The notes below the pieces were generated by a model, which worked only from the letters and a program-made list of their open reading frames with translations, was not told the DNA's origin and searched no databases. Below are positions 62,669 to 64,000 of a DNA stretch of 64,000 nt, one piece after another. How positions within the stretch are numbered: the first letter of the stretch is position 1; every line of letters starts with the position of its first letter. The stretch spans positions 277,952-341,951 of the forward strand of contig NZ_NAIA01000003.1 in the NCBI RefSeq assembly GCF_002192535.1, in the 5' to 3' direction. Origin of the DNA: Polynucleobacter hirudinilacicola. GTDB taxonomy: Bacteria; Pseudomonadota; Gammaproteobacteria; Burkholderiales; Burkholderiaceae. The translations under genes were made by a program, and so were the position numbers.

Positions 62669-64000
62669 TTAGTCACGTGCATAGATATCTACGTCTTTGG
62701 TTTCTTTAATAAAGAGTGTACCGATTACCAATGTCACCGTAGCGATGATGATTGGGTACCAGAGACCATAGTAAATATTACCGTTTTGCGCAACCAAGGC
62801 GAAGGCGATTGTTGGCATCAAGCCACCGAACCAACCGTTACCAATGTGGTATGGCAAGGACATAGAGGTGTAACGAATGCGGGTTGGGAACATCTCAACC
62901 AACATCGCAGCAATTGGACCATAAACCATGGTTACCAAGATCACCAAAATTACCAAGATACCCAAAATTGCAGCGTGATTGATCGCAGCAGGATCAGCCT
63001 TTGCAGGATAACCAGCAGCATTCAATGCATCACGAATTGCTTTCTTGAACTCAGCGTCTTTTGCTTTCGCATCAGCTGGAGCCATACCCTTAGCAGAGTA
63101 GCCCTGAATCTCTGTATCGCCAATCTTCACAACCGCAGTTCCACCAGCAGGGCCGGCGATAGTTGTGTAGCTAGCAGAGTTAGAGGCCATCACCTGCTTT
63201 GCAATATCGCAAGAGCTAGTGAACTTCGCAGTACCTGTTGGGTTGAACTGGAAAGTACATTCGTTCAAATCAGCAGTAATACTTGCTGGTGCAGTTGCCA
63301 TCGCTTTTTCTAACGCTGGGTTAGCAAAGTGAGTCAAGCCGTTAAACAAGGACACTGGTGTGTTCGGGATATACAGAATGATAGCGATTAGCAAACCACC
63401 CATGATGATGACCTTACGGCCAATCTTGTCAGACAAGGTACCGAAAATCACGAAGAATGGTGTGCCGATTACCAATGAAGCAGCAATTAACAAGTTTGCA
63501 GTCTTAGGATCTACCTTCAATACTTGAGTCAGGTAGAACAAGGCATAGAACTGGCCTGTGTACCAAACCACCGCTTGACCTGCAACCAGACCAAACAATG
63601 CCAAGATAACAATCTTCAAGTTCTTCCATTGACCGAATGACTCTGTCAAAGGAGCTTTGGAGAGTTTGCCTTCTTCCTTCATCTTCTTAAAGGCTGGGGA
63701 TTCGTTCATCGATAAACGGATGTATACAGAAACGCCCAACAATACGATGGAGAGGAGGAATGGAACACGCCAGCCCCAAACATCAAAGTCTGGACCAGTA
63801 AATTCACGTGTGAACAAAATCACGAGCAAGGAAAGGAACAAACCTAAAGTAGCAGTTGTTTGAATCCAAGCTGTGTAGGCACCACGCTTACCATGAGGCG
63901 CATGTTCTGCAACGTAAGTAGCAGCACCACCGTACTCACCGCCCAAAGCTAAACCTTGAAGCATACGTAATGCAATCAAGATTACTGGAGCAGCAACACC
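62669..64000 (-). CDS. MHS-family MFS transporter, 5' end cut by window edge
   Basis: Metabolite-proton symporter of the MHS branch (ProP, ShiA, KgtP relatives). The frame is open to the right edge; the visible 443 codons lack about the first 110. The motif RMLQGLALGGEYGGAATYVAEHAP marks helix 4, and the second signature GTLSDKIGRK precedes helix 9. Between helices 9 and 10 an unusual insertion of about 125 residues faces the periplasm, with two Cys (NECTFQ, SSCDIA). The C-terminus ends at KDVDIYARD. Substrate is not evident; organic acids and osmolytes are usual. The track start at 63979 is an internal TTG. Confidence 0.9.
   Translation of the reverse strand, partial: GVAAPVILIALRMLQGLALGGEYGGAATYVAEHAPHGKRGAYTAWIQTTATLGLFLSLLVILFTREFTGPDFDVWGWRVPFLLSIVLLGVSVYIRLSMNESPAFKKMKEEGKLSKAPLTESFGQWKNLKIVILALFGLVAGQAVVWYTGQFYALFYLTQVLKVDPKTANLLIAASLVIGTPFFVIFGTLSDKIGRKVIIMGGLLIAIILYIPNTPVSLFNGLTHFANPALEKAMATAPASITADLNECTFQFNPTGTAKFTSSCDIAKQVMASNSASYTTIAGPAGGTAVVKIGDTEIQGYSAKGMAPADAKAKDAEFKKAIRDALNAAGYPAKADPAAINHAAILGILVILVILVTMVYGPIAAMLVEMFPTRIRYTSMSLPYHIGNGWFGGLMPTIAFALVAQNGNIYYGLWYPIIIATVTLVIGTLFIKETKDVDIYARD

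Overview
The window looks like a stretch of core chromosome from a betaproteobacterium of the order Burkholderiales, most like Polynucleobacter. This is judged from gene content and order (glnE-yhdP-nit-tldD, glcDEF, pgk-pyk-fba-purC-purE-purK-sua5, split pntA, groESL with CIRCE) and from an apparently moderate GC content; no database search was possible. Both ends cut through genes: glnE at the left edge lacks its 3' end, and an MHS-family transporter at the right edge lacks its 5' end. Gene density is very high, and only one gap, in front of the groES/EAL pair, exceeds about 300 bases. No insertion sequence, prophage or CRISPR array was seen.

Layout. 1-9 kb: glnE (minus), then an envelope/proteolysis operon yhdP, carbon-nitrogen hydrolase, tldD. 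9-16.5 kb: DAHP synthase, cobalamin adenosyltransferase (minus), the glycolate oxidase operon glcDEF, then a PLP-binding YggS protein and proC. 16.5-19.5 kb: ubiA and recG (minus). 19.5-25 kb: queA-tgt (queuosine) and yajC-secDF (protein export). 25-29.6 kb: waaA-purB (minus), a glutathione S-transferase, mnmA (minus). 29.8-32.7 kb: proton-translocating transhydrogenase in three genes. 32.8-35.5 kb: a secreted unknown protein and groESL (minus) under a CIRCE operator. 35.8-39.8 kb: a degenerate EAL protein, a LuxR-type response regulator and a BvgS-like phosphorelay kinase in one operon. 39.8-41.3 kb: dacB. 41.3-48.8 kb: a long minus-strand operon for lower glycolysis, purine synthesis and tRNA t6A. 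49-52 kb: ilvE, a zinc-finger protein, waaF and two small proteins. 52-55.8 kb: bepA-like protease, moaC, a type IV pilin, a TerC-family protein. 55.9-59.8 kb: sucCD and recA-recX. 59.9-64 kb: a DUF2878-like membrane protein, tRNA-Met, a Tat-exported FAH-family protein, a secreted unknown, a MOSC protein and the transporter.

Most genes are housekeeping. The most distinctive locus is the EAL/response regulator/hybrid kinase cassette. It resembles the Bordetella bvgR-bvgAS arrangement, but has a single periplasmic sensor domain, no visible PAS domain, an EAL protein that has lost its catalytic residues, and a leader RNA that could hide the ribosome binding site. A second theme is transcription start architecture: several first genes (yhdP, aroG, the cobalamin adenosyltransferase, the GST, dacB and others) have a -10-like hexamer 6-7 bases in front of the start codon and no usable Shine-Dalgarno, which predicts leaderless mRNAs, and some divergent pairs are separated by only 18-30 bases. 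Other points of note are a terminator-like hairpin inside the start of recX, a Tat signal on an FAH-family hydrolase, and a roughly 125-residue periplasmic insertion in the transporter.
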